Origin: an uncultured Collinsella sp.
GTDB taxonomy: Bacteria > Actinomycetota > Coriobacteriia > Coriobacteriales > Coriobacteriaceae
DNA length: 64,000 bases
Reading direction: 5' to 3'
NCBI GenBank assembly: GCA_902465265.1
Contig: CABQMF010000001.1
Coordinates: 1 to 64,000 of the forward strand
Below are positions 10,564 through 19,120 of this stretch, piece by piece (position 1 is the stretch's first letter; each line of letters opens with the position of its first letter). Position numbers and translations under genes: made by a program. The notes beneath the pieces were generated by a model that did no database searches, was not told where the DNA came from, and worked only from the letters and a program-made list of their open reading frames with translations.

Positions 10564-10876
10564 CGAGCCATTTTCGCCCCCAAGCACTCATTGGGGACAG
10601 ACTTAAATGAGTGCCCCCGGGCACCTAGTTGATTGCTAAAGAGCCCCGTCAAGTTGCGGTGGAATAGTTCTTGTTTTTCGGCTTATGCCGCCCAAACAGG
10701 AACTATTCCACCGCAACTGCGTTTTGGACGGAGATGCGCAACAGAATCGTGCCATTTGGATAAATACGCTTGTGGTTTCTTTAAAGACACCTTAAACGCC
10801 GCTGAATATCTTTGGAAAGAAATGCCTGCTCGGTATTATGCTGCTCGTATATAAACGGTAGCAGTCAGGAGACCAC
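10564..10876. other. Intergenic region with two palindromic elements
   Basis: No gene is seen. It holds a REP-like palindrome (GCACTCATT 10584-10592 with AATGAGTGC 10606-10614, around GGGGACAGACTTA) and the GCGGTG-type hairpin listed separately at 10652-10718. The last 120 bp are AT-richer and probably carry the promoter of the next gene. Confidence 0.6.
10652..10718. repeat. GCGGTG-type hairpin, copy 1
   Basis: Arms of 19 bp are perfect (10652-10670 with 10700-10718, beginning AGTTGCGGTGGAATAG). They extend inward by TTGTTT/AAACAG with one wobble. Relatives are at 25367-25435, 31750-31816 and, more distantly, 55786-55905. Confidence 0.75.
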
Positions 10877-11995
10877 GTGCGAAACAACGCATCGCGGGAC
10901 GAGTATGTGCCGCAGCATAGCAGCAGATATGAGACGAAGGGCACGTCTTCGCGTGGCCTTGCTGACGCTCGCATCCGCGTGACGAAGATTGCCGCCATTG
11001 GGATGCTGACGTTGGCGGTTATTATCCTCGGAATTACCGCCAAAACCTACGCCTCGGAGCGAATGGCACACTCAGATGCGTCAACGGTACAGCTGCAAAA
11101 CGAGAAGGTCTCTGAATCTAAAGCCACCGCAAGTCAAACCCTGTCGACAGCGAGCCTCAAGACGAGGCTTTCGAAGGCGGACTTTAACGATATTCCCTCA
11201 GGCGATACCGTGCAGACCTTCTCACTGGTTGATGACCAGATCCCCGCCCTGGAGGATGAGAGCCTCGCCGCGCTCCAAGATGTCCTGAGTCAGGCGCAGG
11301 AGCTGGGCGATGTGGGCGTAGTGTTCTACGACCTATCGAGCGGCAAGGGCGTGACGTATAATGCGGACGCCGAGGTGTACGGTGCGAGTAGCTACAAGGC
11401 ACTTTATGCGTTGTACATCTGCGAATCTCTGGTCGAGACGGGCCAGGTCTCACTCGATGATTCCCTTGGCACCTATGGCGGCTACAACATGGGCTGGCAG
11501 ACGGTGCGCGACCTGATCGAGGCCGCGGTCGTTAATTCGGACAACGATTCGTTTATCGCGTTGCGTGCGGCGTTTGACCGTGTCGGTTACGAGGATTGGA
11601 TTGCCGCACTCGGCGTCGAAGACGAGGTCGCACTCGATCCGATGAGTGATTTTCCCACTTATTGTCCGCGCACCTCGGCCAAGTTGTGGTGCGAGATGAG
11701 CGAGTATCTGAGCCATGATACCGAGACGTCACAATGGCTGTCGGGCCTTCTGGCCTCTACGGCCCGATCGTTTATTCGTGATGGCATTGCGGACGACCAA
11801 GCCTTGGTGCGCAACAAGGCGGGCTGGATTAGCGAGGACGGTTGCTATTCGACATGTGATGCGGGCCTTATCGACATCGATGGCCGTACCTATGTCATGA
11901 GCATCATGACATCGATGCCGTGGAGCGACCGCTCGAGCGAGGTTACGGCTGCGATTGCAAAGGCTCTGTTTGATACGCGAGCTGCGCTGGCCTAG
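10877..11995 (+). CDS. Membrane-anchored class A beta-lactamase-fold serine hydrolase
   Basis: The 372-residue protein has a short cytoplasmic tail, one transmembrane segment (about residues 37-56), a Ser/Thr-rich linker, and an extracellular beta-lactamase/transpeptidase-like domain. Catalytic motifs are visible: Ser171-Ser-Tyr-Lys174 (SxxK) and Ser221-Asp-Asn (SDN). The third motif, normally KTG, appears as NKAGW, as in many beta-lactamase-related proteins that act on cell-wall or other substrates. I do not claim antibiotic resistance. The GTG start at 10877 has CAGGAG six bases upstream. The downstream neighbour is mtnN, 78 bp away, with no obvious functional link. Confidence 0.82.
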   Translation: MRNNASRDEYVPQHSSRYETKGTSSRGLADARIRVTKIAAIGMLTLAVIILGITAKTYASERMAHSDASTVQLQNEKVSESKATASQTLSTASLKTRLSKADFNDIPSGDTVQTFSLVDDQIPALEDESLAALQDVLSQAQELGDVGVVFYDLSSGKGVTYNADAEVYGASSYKALYALYICESLVETGQVSLDDSLGTYGGYNMGWQTVRDLIEAAVVNSDNDSFIALRAAFDRVGYEDWIAALGVEDEVALDPMSDFPTYCPRTSAKLWCEMSEYLSHDTETSQWLSGLLASTARSFIRDGIADDQALVRNKAGWISEDGCYSTCDAGLIDIDGRTYVMSIMTSMPWSDRSSEVTAAIAKALFDTRAALA

Positions 11996-12073
11996 CGTGT
12001 TCGTTTGACGAGGTCAAACAAAATGCTGGTACCATACCGTGGTTGAGAATTTCGTATAGGTTTGGGGAATGGC

Positions 12074-12814
12074 ATGGCTACCATTGCGATTATCGGTGCG
12101 CTCGAAAAAGAGATCATGCAGATTAAGGAAGAGCTGAGTAACGTTTGCATGGTACAGGAGGCGGGCTTGAACGTTGTGACCGGCGGGCTCGATGGTCTGT
12201 CGATTGTCGCCACGACGGCGGGCATGGGCACGGTAAACGCTGCCGCCGCAACACAGCACCTCATTAGCAAGTATGCTCCGCAGGCAGTTGTGCTTTCGGG
12301 TATCGCGGGCGGTTTGAACCCCAAGCTCCATATCGACGACGTGGTCATCGGCAAACGCCTGCGCTATCTGGATACCGATACCGCGCTTATCGCCGAGTCT
12401 GCACCGGGGCTCGAGGAGTTTGGCTCGACGCCTGCGCTGGTCGATATCGCTGCCGATGTGCTTTCTGAGCGTGGCTTTGTCAACGCTTCGACAGATGCAG
12501 CCGCCTCGAACGAGGGCGCAAAGCAGTTCCTGGTCGGCACGATTGCCACGGGCAACCGTTTTGTGACGGGCGCCGCCATGCGCAACGACGCTATCGGGGC
12601 GACGCACGCCGATTGTGTCGGCATGGAGGGCGCGGCGATTGCCCATGTCGCAACTAAAAATGGTGTCGATTGCCTGGTGTTGCGCGCTATCAGCGATAAT
12701 TGTGACGAGGCGTACGATGCGATTTGCGACCGCGAGTTCGACCTGTTCGAGTATGCCCGTACCGCGAGTGGCATTACGCTCGATATCGTTCGCCGTATCG
12801 CTGCTATTTATTAG
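12074..12814 (+). CDS. mtnN: 5'-methylthioadenosine/S-adenosylhomocysteine nucleosidase
   Basis: This 246-residue enzyme removes adenine from methylthioadenosine, S-adenosylhomocysteine and 5'-deoxyadenosine, recycling SAM by-products. The radical SAM enzymes in this window (PflA and the one at 31858) generate 5'-deoxyadenosine. Conserved pieces are the start IIGALEKEI with general-acid Glu13, the GMGTVNAAAAT and SGIAGGL loops, Glu in GMEGAAIAHVA, and catalytic Asp in RAISDN. The ATG at 12074 gives the family N-terminus; an upstream TTG at 12062 is less likely. It is followed closely by engB. Confidence 0.92.
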   Translation: MATIAIIGALEKEIMQIKEELSNVCMVQEAGLNVVTGGLDGLSIVATTAGMGTVNAAAATQHLISKYAPQAVVLSGIAGGLNPKLHIDDVVIGKRLRYLDTDTALIAESAPGLEEFGSTPALVDIAADVLSERGFVNASTDAAASNEGAKQFLVGTIATGNRFVTGAAMRNDAIGATHADCVGMEGAAIAHVATKNGVDCLVLRAISDNCDEAYDAICDREFDLFEYARTASGITLDIVRRIAAIY

Positions 12815-12852
12815 CGCGCTCTTTTGTAAGAACCTACGACCAAGGAGTGTCC

Positions 12853-13443
12853 ATGGCCGATTCCATTAACTACCAGCTTGCCAAGTTCGTTGCCAGCTAT
12901 GGCAAGGTTTCGCAGATTCCCGAGTCCACCTGCCCCGAGGTGAGCTTCGTCGGCCGCTCCAACGTGGGCAAGTCGTCGATCATGAACAAGCTTTTTGGCC
13001 GCAAGAATCTCGTCAAGGTTTCGAGCACGCCGGGAAAGACGAGCAACATCAACTTCTTTGAGGCTGACGACGTGCACTTCGTCGACCTGCCGGGCTATGG
13101 TTTCGCCCGTCGTTCCAAGGCCGAGCGCGACCGTTGGGCAGAACTTATCGGCGACTTCTTCGACTCGGAGCGCAGCTTTAACCTGGTCGTGTCGCTGGTG
13201 GATATTCGTCACGACCCGAGCAAGCTCGACCATGACATGATCGACTACCTGCAGGGCAACGAGTTCAACTTTATCGTCTGCCTCACCAAGGCCGACAAGC
13301 TTAGCCGCACCCAGCAGGCCCGCCAGGCAGCAGCCATCAAAAAGCAGCTCAACGTCCCGGCCGAGAACGTGATCATCACAAGCTCCCAGACCGGTACCGG
13401 CATCGACGAACTCAAAAAGCGCATCGCCGAGGCCTGCCTCTAA
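12853..13443 (+). CDS. engB: Ribosome-biogenesis GTPase EngB (YsxC/YihA)
   Basis: This 196-residue TRAFAC GTPase is needed for large-subunit ribosome assembly. The G motifs are clear: G1 GRSNVGKSS (about residues 34-42), G2 Thr within STPGKT, G3 DLPGYG, and G4 TKAD. The start at 12853 has AAGGAG upstream, and the protein length matches the family. The ORF is open further upstream into mtnN, but that part has no family similarity. It is probably co-transcribed with mtnN (38 bp gap). It converges on thrB, with a nested hairpin between them. Confidence 0.94.
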   Translation: MADSINYQLAKFVASYGKVSQIPESTCPEVSFVGRSNVGKSSIMNKLFGRKNLVKVSSTPGKTSNINFFEADDVHFVDLPGYGFARRSKAERDRWAELIGDFFDSERSFNLVVSLVDIRHDPSKLDHDMIDYLQGNEFNFIVCLTKADKLSRTQQARQAAAIKKQLNVPAENVIITSSQTGTGIDELKKRIAEACL

Positions 13444-13503
13444 TAAGCGCCCCTATCAATAAAAGGCAGGCTATCAGCCCGGCGCCCCTTCAAAGCGTGG
13501 GTC

Positions 13504-13690
13504 CCTGTAGACATCCTCAGCAAGGTAAGCGCAGGGACGGTCGGGATGTTCCCTCAAAATCATTCCGCAGCGCGAAGGCCCCTTGTCCATCGCTTCGTAG
13601 GAGCAGGACAAGGGGCCTTCATGCGCGAGGACGATTTTGAGGGAACATCCCGACCGTCCCGGACAGGTATATGGGGAGGATGTCTACAGG
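13504..13690 (-). repeat. Long nested hairpin, family A copy 2 (after thrB), three levels
   Basis: Perfect 28-bp arms (13534-13561 and 13633-13660) enclose a 15-bp stem (13574-13588 and 13606-13620). The inter-stem sequences, read on the minus strand, are GTCCTCGCGCAT and GCGCTGCGGAAT. In thrB direction the element begins 23 nt after the thrB stop. A further 15-bp outer pair (13504-13518 with 13676-13690) mirrors the end of thrB, including its stop codon. Confidence 0.85.
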
Positions 13691-14565
13691 TACTCGATTT
13701 GAGCGCCCTCGGTGTCGCACGTCAGAATATGCGTATCACACTTGGGGAACTGCTCGCGCAGCTTGACCTGCAGGAACTTCGCCACGATGGTGTCGTCAGT
13801 CACGGCCATGAGGGTCGAGCCGGAGCCACTGATCCAGATGGTCTTGGCGCCTCCGTTAAGGCAGGTGTCGCGCACGGCGTTGTAGTCGGGGATGAGGCGG
13901 CGGCGATAGGGCTCCTGGATGCGGTCGTCGTTGGCGGCGGCAATCAGGTCAAGGTCGCCGGTCTCCAGGCCGCGCGTCATGCCGGCGATGCGGCCCATTT
14001 GCCATACGGCGGTGGAGAGTGGAATCTCTTGCGGCACAACCTTGCGCGCCTCGCTCGTATGCACCTCGTAGGGCGGAATCACGGTAATAAAACGCAAGCG
14101 ATCGCTCACCTCGTAGCGCAGGCACTGGGGCAGCGAGTCGGTCGGCGTAAAGGAGCAGACGGCGCCGCCCAGGATGGCGGGGGCGACGTTATCGGGATGG
14201 CCCTCGACCTCGGTGGCGATGCGGACGAGCTCGGCGCGGTCGACGGTGTGGCCCGTCAGCGCGGCGGCAGCCATGATGCCGGCGACGACGCAGGTGGAGC
14301 TGGAACCCAGGCCGCGGGCGACGGGCACGTCGGTCTGAATGTCGATAGCAACGGGAAAAGCCGGCTCGCCCCACGCGGCCAGAGCATCGACAAAGCTCAC
14401 ATAGACCAGGTTATTCTCGTTTTGGAACTCCTCGGGGCAGCCCGTGATGGTGAGCTTGTCGGCGCGCTCGAAGGTGAAGTGCGAGTAGAGGCTGACGGCC
14501 ATGCCGAGGGTATCGTAGCCGATGCCCAAGTTGGCGCTCGTTGCTGGGACGGTGATTTTGATCAT
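13684..14565 (-). CDS. thrB: Homoserine kinase
   Basis: This 293-residue GHMP-family kinase phosphorylates L-homoserine with ATP, the penultimate step to threonine. The GHMP glycine/serine-rich ATP motif is PVARGLGSSS at residues 81-90, after an N-terminal VPATSANLGIGYDTLG segment typical of ThrB. The length matches the family. It lies downstream of thrC on the same strand, so the two final threonine genes are together, although a hairpin and a terminator-like stem separate them. Divergent lysC and asd lie beyond thrC. Confidence 0.94.
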   Translation of the reverse strand: MIKITVPATSANLGIGYDTLGMAVSLYSHFTFERADKLTITGCPEEFQNENNLVYVSFVDALAAWGEPAFPVAIDIQTDVPVARGLGSSSTCVVAGIMAAAALTGHTVDRAELVRIATEVEGHPDNVAPAILGGAVCSFTPTDSLPQCLRYEVSDRLRFITVIPPYEVHTSEARKVVPQEIPLSTAVWQMGRIAGMTRGLETGDLDLIAAANDDRIQEPYRRRLIPDYNAVRDTCLNGGAKTIWISGSGSTLMAVTDDTIVAKFLQVKLREQFPKCDTHILTCDTEGAQIEYL

Positions 14566-14578
14566 GTGAGTCCTCCTG

Positions 14579-14690
14579 GCGTGCCTGGCTGTTTAGTTCG
14601 CTGCTCGGGCAGTCCTGCGCAAGACGGAAAGCACATTAAGTGCTTTCCTTTGCGTGCGGAACTCGCGACGAACTAAACAGCCAGGCACGC
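14579..14690 (-). repeat. Long nested hairpin between thrC and thrB (divergent family A member)
   Basis: Perfect 22-bp arms (14579-14600 and 14669-14690) enclose a 9-bp stem GGAAAGCAC/GTGCTTTCC (14626-14634 and 14640-14648) with loop attaa. The inter-stem sequences only partly match the other copies (GCTCGGGCA, TGCGGAAC). Its orientation differs from the other copies relative to the nearest gene. Confidence 0.75.
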
Positions 14691-14736
14691 TGTGCGCGTT
14701 CGTCATCATCCCGGGGGTTATCTGATGAAAGAAAGT

Positions 14737-14756
14737 GCGCCGGCTTTCGCCGGCGC
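14737..14756 (-). terminator. Terminator-like hairpin after thrC
   Basis: An 8-bp GC stem (GCGCCGGC with GCCGGCGC, tetraloop) lies just past the thrC stop. On the minus strand it is followed by ACTTTCTTTC, a weak U-rich tail. It may only partly terminate, allowing thrB expression. Confidence 0.55.
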
Positions 14757-14769
14757 CTTATAAGGGGTT

Positions 14770-16287
14770 TTAGTTGGAAGCCATCTTTTTTGCTGCAGAC
14801 TCTACGTAGTTGGCCATGTCGGCTACGTCGCAGACGTCTTCGAAGCGGACGGGCTTGGACTCGAGTTCGGCGAGCTGCGCCGGGGCGACCGTATTGGTGG
14901 CCTGCTCGAGCACGCGCATGGCCTCAAAATCATCCTCGGGAACGTCGAGGCCCAGGGCGTCGCAGCAGGCGCGCGGGAACTTGTAGGGGCTTGCGGTCGA
15001 AAGCAGCACGCGGGCCTTGGCGCCCTTGGCGGGGGCGACCTTTTCGAAGACGTGATAGCCGCAGGCGGTGTGCGGGTCGATCACGTAGTCGTTCGCATCC
15101 CAGCAACTCTTAATGGCAGCGCGGACCTCGTCCTCGTTGGCCCAACCGCAGCCAAAGACGCTCTGAATCTTTGCCAGCAGGTCAGTGGGAACCTCGTAGC
15201 GACCAGTCTGTGCCAGCTGCTCCATAAGGCCGGCAACGAGTTCGCAGTCGCCATCGGACAGGAAGTAGAGCATGCGCTCCAGGTTGGAGCTAATAAGGAT
15301 GTCCATCGACGGCGAGATAGTCGTGAAGAACGGGCGGTTACGGTCGTAAACACCGGTGGTCAGGAAGTCGGCAAGCACGTTGTTCTTGTCGCTCGCCACG
15401 ACGAGCTTGGCGACGGGCAGACCCATGCGCTTGGCGTAGTAGCCGGCCAAGATATCGCCAAAGTTGCCGGTCGGTACGCAGAACTCCACGGCGTCGCCGG
15501 CCTCGATGGCGCCGGCGCGCAGCAGCTGCGCATAGGCGGCAAAGTAGTAGACGACCTGCGGTACCAGGCGACCGACATTGATGGAGTTGGCGCTCGAAAG
15601 CACCGTGCCGGCGGCCTCCAGACGCTCGGCAAGCTCCTTATCGGCAAAGATGCGCTTGACGGCGCTCTGAGCGTCGTCAAAGTTGCCGCGGATACCGCAG
15701 ACGGCGACGTTGTCGCCCTCCTGCGTGGACATCTGCAGGTTCTGGACGCGGCTGACCTTGCCCTCGGGATAAAAGACGGTGATGCCCGTGCCCGGAGCGT
15801 CGGCAAAACCGGCGAGCGCGGCCTTGCCCGTGTCGCCCGACGTGGCGGTGACGATCATGATGCGCTCGGCGCCGCCGTCCCTGGCGGAAGTGCGGGCCAT
15901 GAGGCGGGGGAGCATCTGAAGGGCGACGTCCTTGAAGGCGCTTGTGGGGCCGCCAAAGAGCTCCATCACATAGGTCTGAGGAGCGTCGGCGCCCGGCGCA
16001 GCGTCGAGTTTGACGAGCGGCGTGACCTCTTCACTCGCGAACGTGCCGCGGTATGCCTCGTCGACACACGCCGAAATTTCTTCGGCCGTGTAATCATTCA
16101 GTAACATTCCCAACACATCTTGAGCGATTTCAAAGTACGATTTATCTGCAAGCGAGCTGATATCGACCTGCTGGGTGCCGAGCTCGTCCGAGACAAACAA
16201 ACCCCCGTCGGGAGCGATGCCGGTACGGATTGCCACCTTACTTGAGCACGATAAAGTGCGTCCTCGTGTACTATGATAAGTTCCCAT
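14770..16287 (-). CDS. thrC: Threonine synthase
   Basis: This 505-residue PLP enzyme converts O-phosphohomoserine to threonine. The PLP lysine is Lys119 in GGPTSAFKDVAL, and the phosphate-binding loop is VTATSGDTGKAALAGF. The length near 500 puts it in the longer class of threonine synthases. The start at 16287 (MGTYHSTRG) is chosen because GAGGAG stands nine bases upstream; an upstream in-frame ATG at 16332 lacks a ribosome site. It is divergent from lysC across about 100 bp and precedes thrB. Confidence 0.94.
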   Translation of the reverse strand: MGTYHSTRGRTLSCSSKVAIRTGIAPDGGLFVSDELGTQQVDISSLADKSYFEIAQDVLGMLLNDYTAEEISACVDEAYRGTFASEEVTPLVKLDAAPGADAPQTYVMELFGGPTSAFKDVALQMLPRLMARTSARDGGAERIMIVTATSGDTGKAALAGFADAPGTGITVFYPEGKVSRVQNLQMSTQEGDNVAVCGIRGNFDDAQSAVKRIFADKELAERLEAAGTVLSSANSINVGRLVPQVVYYFAAYAQLLRAGAIEAGDAVEFCVPTGNFGDILAGYYAKRMGLPVAKLVVASDKNNVLADFLTTGVYDRNRPFFTTISPSMDILISSNLERMLYFLSDGDCELVAGLMEQLAQTGRYEVPTDLLAKIQSVFGCGWANEDEVRAAIKSCWDANDYVIDPHTACGYHVFEKVAPAKGAKARVLLSTASPYKFPRACCDALGLDVPEDDFEAMRVLEQATNTVAPAQLAELESKPVRFEDVCDVADMANYVESAAKKMASN

Positions 16288-16390
16288 ATAACACTGCTCC
16301 TCGGATGCCTTGGTCCCAATCGGTGAAACCATGGTATCAGAGCGCGCAAAACAGGTTTGCAGAGGCTTTTAGAAAGGTAACCTCAAGCCC
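16288..16390. promoter_or_regulatory. Divergent promoter region thrC/lysC
   Basis: This 103-bp gap separates divergent thrC and lysC and must hold promoters for both. I see ribosome sites for each gene (GAGGAG for thrC, AGAAAGG for lysC). There is no clear threonine leader peptide or riboswitch. Confidence 0.5.
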
Positions 16391-17779
16391 ATGATTAAGA
16401 TTGCCAAGTTTGGCGGCTCGTCGGTCGCCGACGCCGAACACTTCAAGAAGATCAAGGCCATCGTCGATGCCGACCCTGCCCGCCGTTTTGTGGTGGTTTC
16501 CGCCTGCGGCCGCCGCTTTAAGGGCGACACCAAGGTGACCGACCTGCTCTACCTGGTTAACGCGCATGTTAAGTATCACGTGTCGTGTGAGGAGCTGCTC
16601 GAGGACATTGGCCAGCGCTATTTTGATATCGCTGACGAGTTGGAGCTCACCTATCCCATCCGCGAGGAGTTCGCGGCCTTTGCCGAGCGCGCCCGCTCGG
16701 GCGGCTACTCTACCGAGGAGCTCGTGAGCCGTGGCGAGTACTTCACCGCTCGCCTGATGGCGGAGTACCTGGGCCTGCCGTTCCTGGACGCCGCGACGGT
16801 TGTGGCGTTCCATCATGACGGTACGCTCAGCATGAATCGCACCTCCGAGCTGGTGCAGGAGTACGGCCAGCAGGGCGGCTTTGTTATGCCCGGTTTCTAC
16901 GGCGCGACGCGTGAGGGCCAGATCAAGCTGCTCGACCGTGGTGGCGGCGATATTTCCGGCTCGATCCTGGCCAAGTGCCTGGGTGCCGACCTGTACGAGA
17001 ACTGGACCGACGTCTCGGGCTTCTATTCTGCCGATCCTCGCATTGTGCCCGAGGCTCAGCCCATTGCGCGCGTTACCTACGAGGAGCTGCGCGAACTTTC
17101 GTACATGGGTGCAAGCGTCCTGCACGAGGAAGCCGTATTCCCCGTGCGTGAGGCGGGTATTCCGCTGGTCATCAAGAACACCAATGCGCCGCAGGACCCC
17201 GGCACCATCATTAGCGAGACGGCTGACGAGGGCGAGGCAGAGCCCATCATTACCGGCGTGACCGGCAAGCGCGGCTTTGTCGCCATCAACGTCGCCCGCG
17301 ACCGCACCAAGCCTCGCGTCGGCTTTATGCGCCGCGCACTTTCGGTCTTCGAGCGCTATGACGTTTCCGTCGAGCACATGCCCACCGGTGTCGACCGCTT
17401 TGGCGCCGTGGTGCAGGAGAAGGATGTGCACGATTCGCTGTACTCGCTTGTGGGCGACATTCAACAGGAGGTAGAGCCGCTCGAGATCGAGGTTGTCGAG
17501 GGCCTGGCGCTTATCGCGACCGTCGGCCGTAACCTGCGCGGCCGCGCAGGTATCTCGGGCCATCTGTTTGGTATGCTTGGCCAGGCCGGCGTGAGTGTGC
17601 GCATGATCTCGCAGAGCTGTGACGAGATCAACATCATTATCGGTGTCGAGGAGAAGGACTTCGACCTAGCGATTCAGACCATTTACCGTGCCTTCTCCGA
17701 CGAAAACGGCATTGTGAAGGTTTCCGATCTGGAGGCTCCTGCGCCGGTCGATCCCGCTCTGGCCGCGCTCAAAAAGTAG
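16391..17779 (+). CDS. lysC: Aspartate kinase
   Basis: This 462-residue enzyme phosphorylates aspartate, opening the lysine/threonine/methionine pathway. The N-terminal kinase motif KFGGSS starts at residue 6. The substrate/ATP loops include TELVSRGEY-like (TEELVSRGEY) and GGGGDISGSILA-like (RGGGDISGSI) segments. Two C-terminal ACT domains (about residues 310-450) suggest feedback control by pathway amino acids. The length is near the single-chain, non-bifunctional type. It precedes asd, with a terminator-like stem between. Confidence 0.93.
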   Translation: MIKIAKFGGSSVADAEHFKKIKAIVDADPARRFVVVSACGRRFKGDTKVTDLLYLVNAHVKYHVSCEELLEDIGQRYFDIADELELTYPIREEFAAFAERARSGGYSTEELVSRGEYFTARLMAEYLGLPFLDAATVVAFHHDGTLSMNRTSELVQEYGQQGGFVMPGFYGATREGQIKLLDRGGGDISGSILAKCLGADLYENWTDVSGFYSADPRIVPEAQPIARVTYEELRELSYMGASVLHEEAVFPVREAGIPLVIKNTNAPQDPGTIISETADEGEAEPIITGVTGKRGFVAINVARDRTKPRVGFMRRALSVFERYDVSVEHMPTGVDRFGAVVQEKDVHDSLYSLVGDIQQEVEPLEIEVVEGLALIATVGRNLRGRAGISGHLFGMLGQAGVSVRMISQSCDEINIIIGVEEKDFDLAIQTIYRAFSDENGIVKVSDLEAPAPVDPALAALKK

Positions 17780-17789
17780 CGACTGCTCG

Positions 17790-17878
17790 GTAGATTTTTG
17801 GGTCATGTCTCAAAAATCTACGGCGGGGCGTTTCGTTTCGGTTTCGTTTCGACGGGGCGGGTTTCGTGCCCGCCCCGT
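17790..17878 (+). terminator. Hairpins after lysC
   Basis: A perfect 11-bp stem GTAGATTTTTG/CAAAAATCTAC (17790-17800, 17811-17821) is followed by a strong GC stem (17852-17861 with 17869-17878) and a TTCTTG tail. The second is a likely rho-independent terminator of lysC. Confidence 0.65.
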
Positions 17879-17952
17879 TCTTGTATACACTGGCAACAAT
17901 AATCGGCCTGCTCGGCGTGCGGGCAAAAGCCACAACCTTTAAAGGGGGAAGC

Positions 17953-18978
17953 ATGAAACAGTACACGGTTGCTATTTTGGGCGCGACGGGAGCCGTGGGC
18001 ACCCAGATGCTCGAATGCCTCAACGAGCAGGAGTTCCCGGTTGGCAAGCTCAAGCTGCTGGCAAGTGCACGCTCCGCGGGCAAGACCGTTGAGTTCCGCG
18101 GCGAGCAAATCGTGATCGAAGAGGCTTGCCCCGAGGCCTTTGAGGGCTGCGACATCGTACTCGGTGCTGCCGGCGACGATATCGCCAAGGAGCTGCTGCC
18201 CGAGGCCGTCAAGCGCGGCGCCGTCGTGGTCGACAACAGCCATGCCTTCCGCATGGATCCCGAGGTGCCGCTGGTCGTGCCCGAGATCAATGCCGACGAT
18301 ATCAAGTGGCATCACGGCCTTATCGCCAACCCCAACTGCGCGACCATCATCGGCCTGGTTCCCACCTGGCCGCTGCACCAGCTCGCCGGCGTGAAGCGCA
18401 TGATCGTCTCGACGTATCAGGCGGCTTCGGGTGCCGGCGCTCCCGGTATGGCCGAGCTCGAGGCTCAGCTGACCGCCCTGGGCCGTGGCGAGGAGATTCC
18501 CGAGCCGCGCGCATTTGCCGCCCAGCTGGCGAGCAACCTGATTCCGCAGATCGGCGGTGTCAAGGAGGAGGGCTTTACCTCCGAGGAGATGAAGCTGCAA
18601 AACGAGGGCCGTAAGATCATGCACCTGCCCGAGCTGCGCGTGAACTGCACCTGCGTGCGCGTGCCTGTGCTGCGCTCGCACTCCGAGAGCATTACGCTCG
18701 AGTTCGAGCGCGACATCACGGTGGAAGAGGCCCGTGCTGCGCTGGCTGCCGCTCCGGGCGTGAAGCTGGTTGACGACATGAGCGCCGAGGATGCGCACGA
18801 TCGCTTCCCCATGCCGATGGATACGTCCGACCAGGACCTGATCTGGGTCGGTCGCGTGCGTCGCGACATCTCGAACCCCGAGGCTGCGCGTGGCATCACC
18901 TTCTGGTGCTGCGGCGACCAAATCCGTAAGGGCGCGGCAACCAACGCCGTCCAGATCGCTAAGCTGCTCTGCGAGTAG
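17953..18978 (+). CDS. asd: Aspartate-semialdehyde dehydrogenase
   Basis: This 341-residue NADPH enzyme reduces aspartyl phosphate to aspartate semialdehyde, directly after LysC. The N-terminal dinucleotide motif is GATGAVGTQM, and catalytic Cys129 lies in IANPNCATI. The ATG at 17953 has AAGGGGGAAG immediately upstream; the open frame back to 17866 shows no family similarity. A long nested hairpin begins 12 nt after its stop. Confidence 0.94.
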   Translation: MKQYTVAILGATGAVGTQMLECLNEQEFPVGKLKLLASARSAGKTVEFRGEQIVIEEACPEAFEGCDIVLGAAGDDIAKELLPEAVKRGAVVVDNSHAFRMDPEVPLVVPEINADDIKWHHGLIANPNCATIIGLVPTWPLHQLAGVKRMIVSTYQAASGAGAPGMAELEAQLTALGRGEEIPEPRAFAAQLASNLIPQIGGVKEEGFTSEEMKLQNEGRKIMHLPELRVNCTCVRVPVLRSHSESITLEFERDITVEEARAALAAAPGVKLVDDMSAEDAHDRFPMPMDTSDQDLIWVGRVRRDISNPEAARGITFWCCGDQIRKGAATNAVQIAKLLCE

Positions 18979-18990
18979 TGTGACCTGTCC

Positions 18991-19120
18991 GGCGGGGGCC
19001 GGGCTTAGTTTTCAGAACGTCCTCGACCATGTGTGGCGCCTTGTCCTGCTCCTTCGGAGCCGCGGACAAGGCGCCACACTGGTCTGCGGAGTGTTCTGAA
19101 AACTAAGCCCGGCCCCCGCC
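18991..19120 (+). repeat. Long nested hairpin, family A copy 3 (after asd)
   Basis: Perfect 28-bp arms (18991-19018 and 19093-19120) enclose a perfect 15-bp stem (19032-19046 and 19064-19078). Inter-stem sequences are GTCCTCGACCATG and CTGGTCTGCGGAGT. It starts 12 nt after the asd stop, in the same orientation relative to the gene as the other copies. Confidence 0.85.

Noticed and set aside
10877..11995. Calling the beta-lactamase-fold protein an antibiotic-resistance gene
   Set aside because: The KTG box is altered and the protein is membrane-tethered; the sequence does not support a resistance claim.
16288..16390. Threonine attenuator or riboswitch before thrC/lysC
   Set aside because: The 103-bp gap has no Thr-rich leader peptide, no terminator/antiterminator pair and no known riboswitch pattern.
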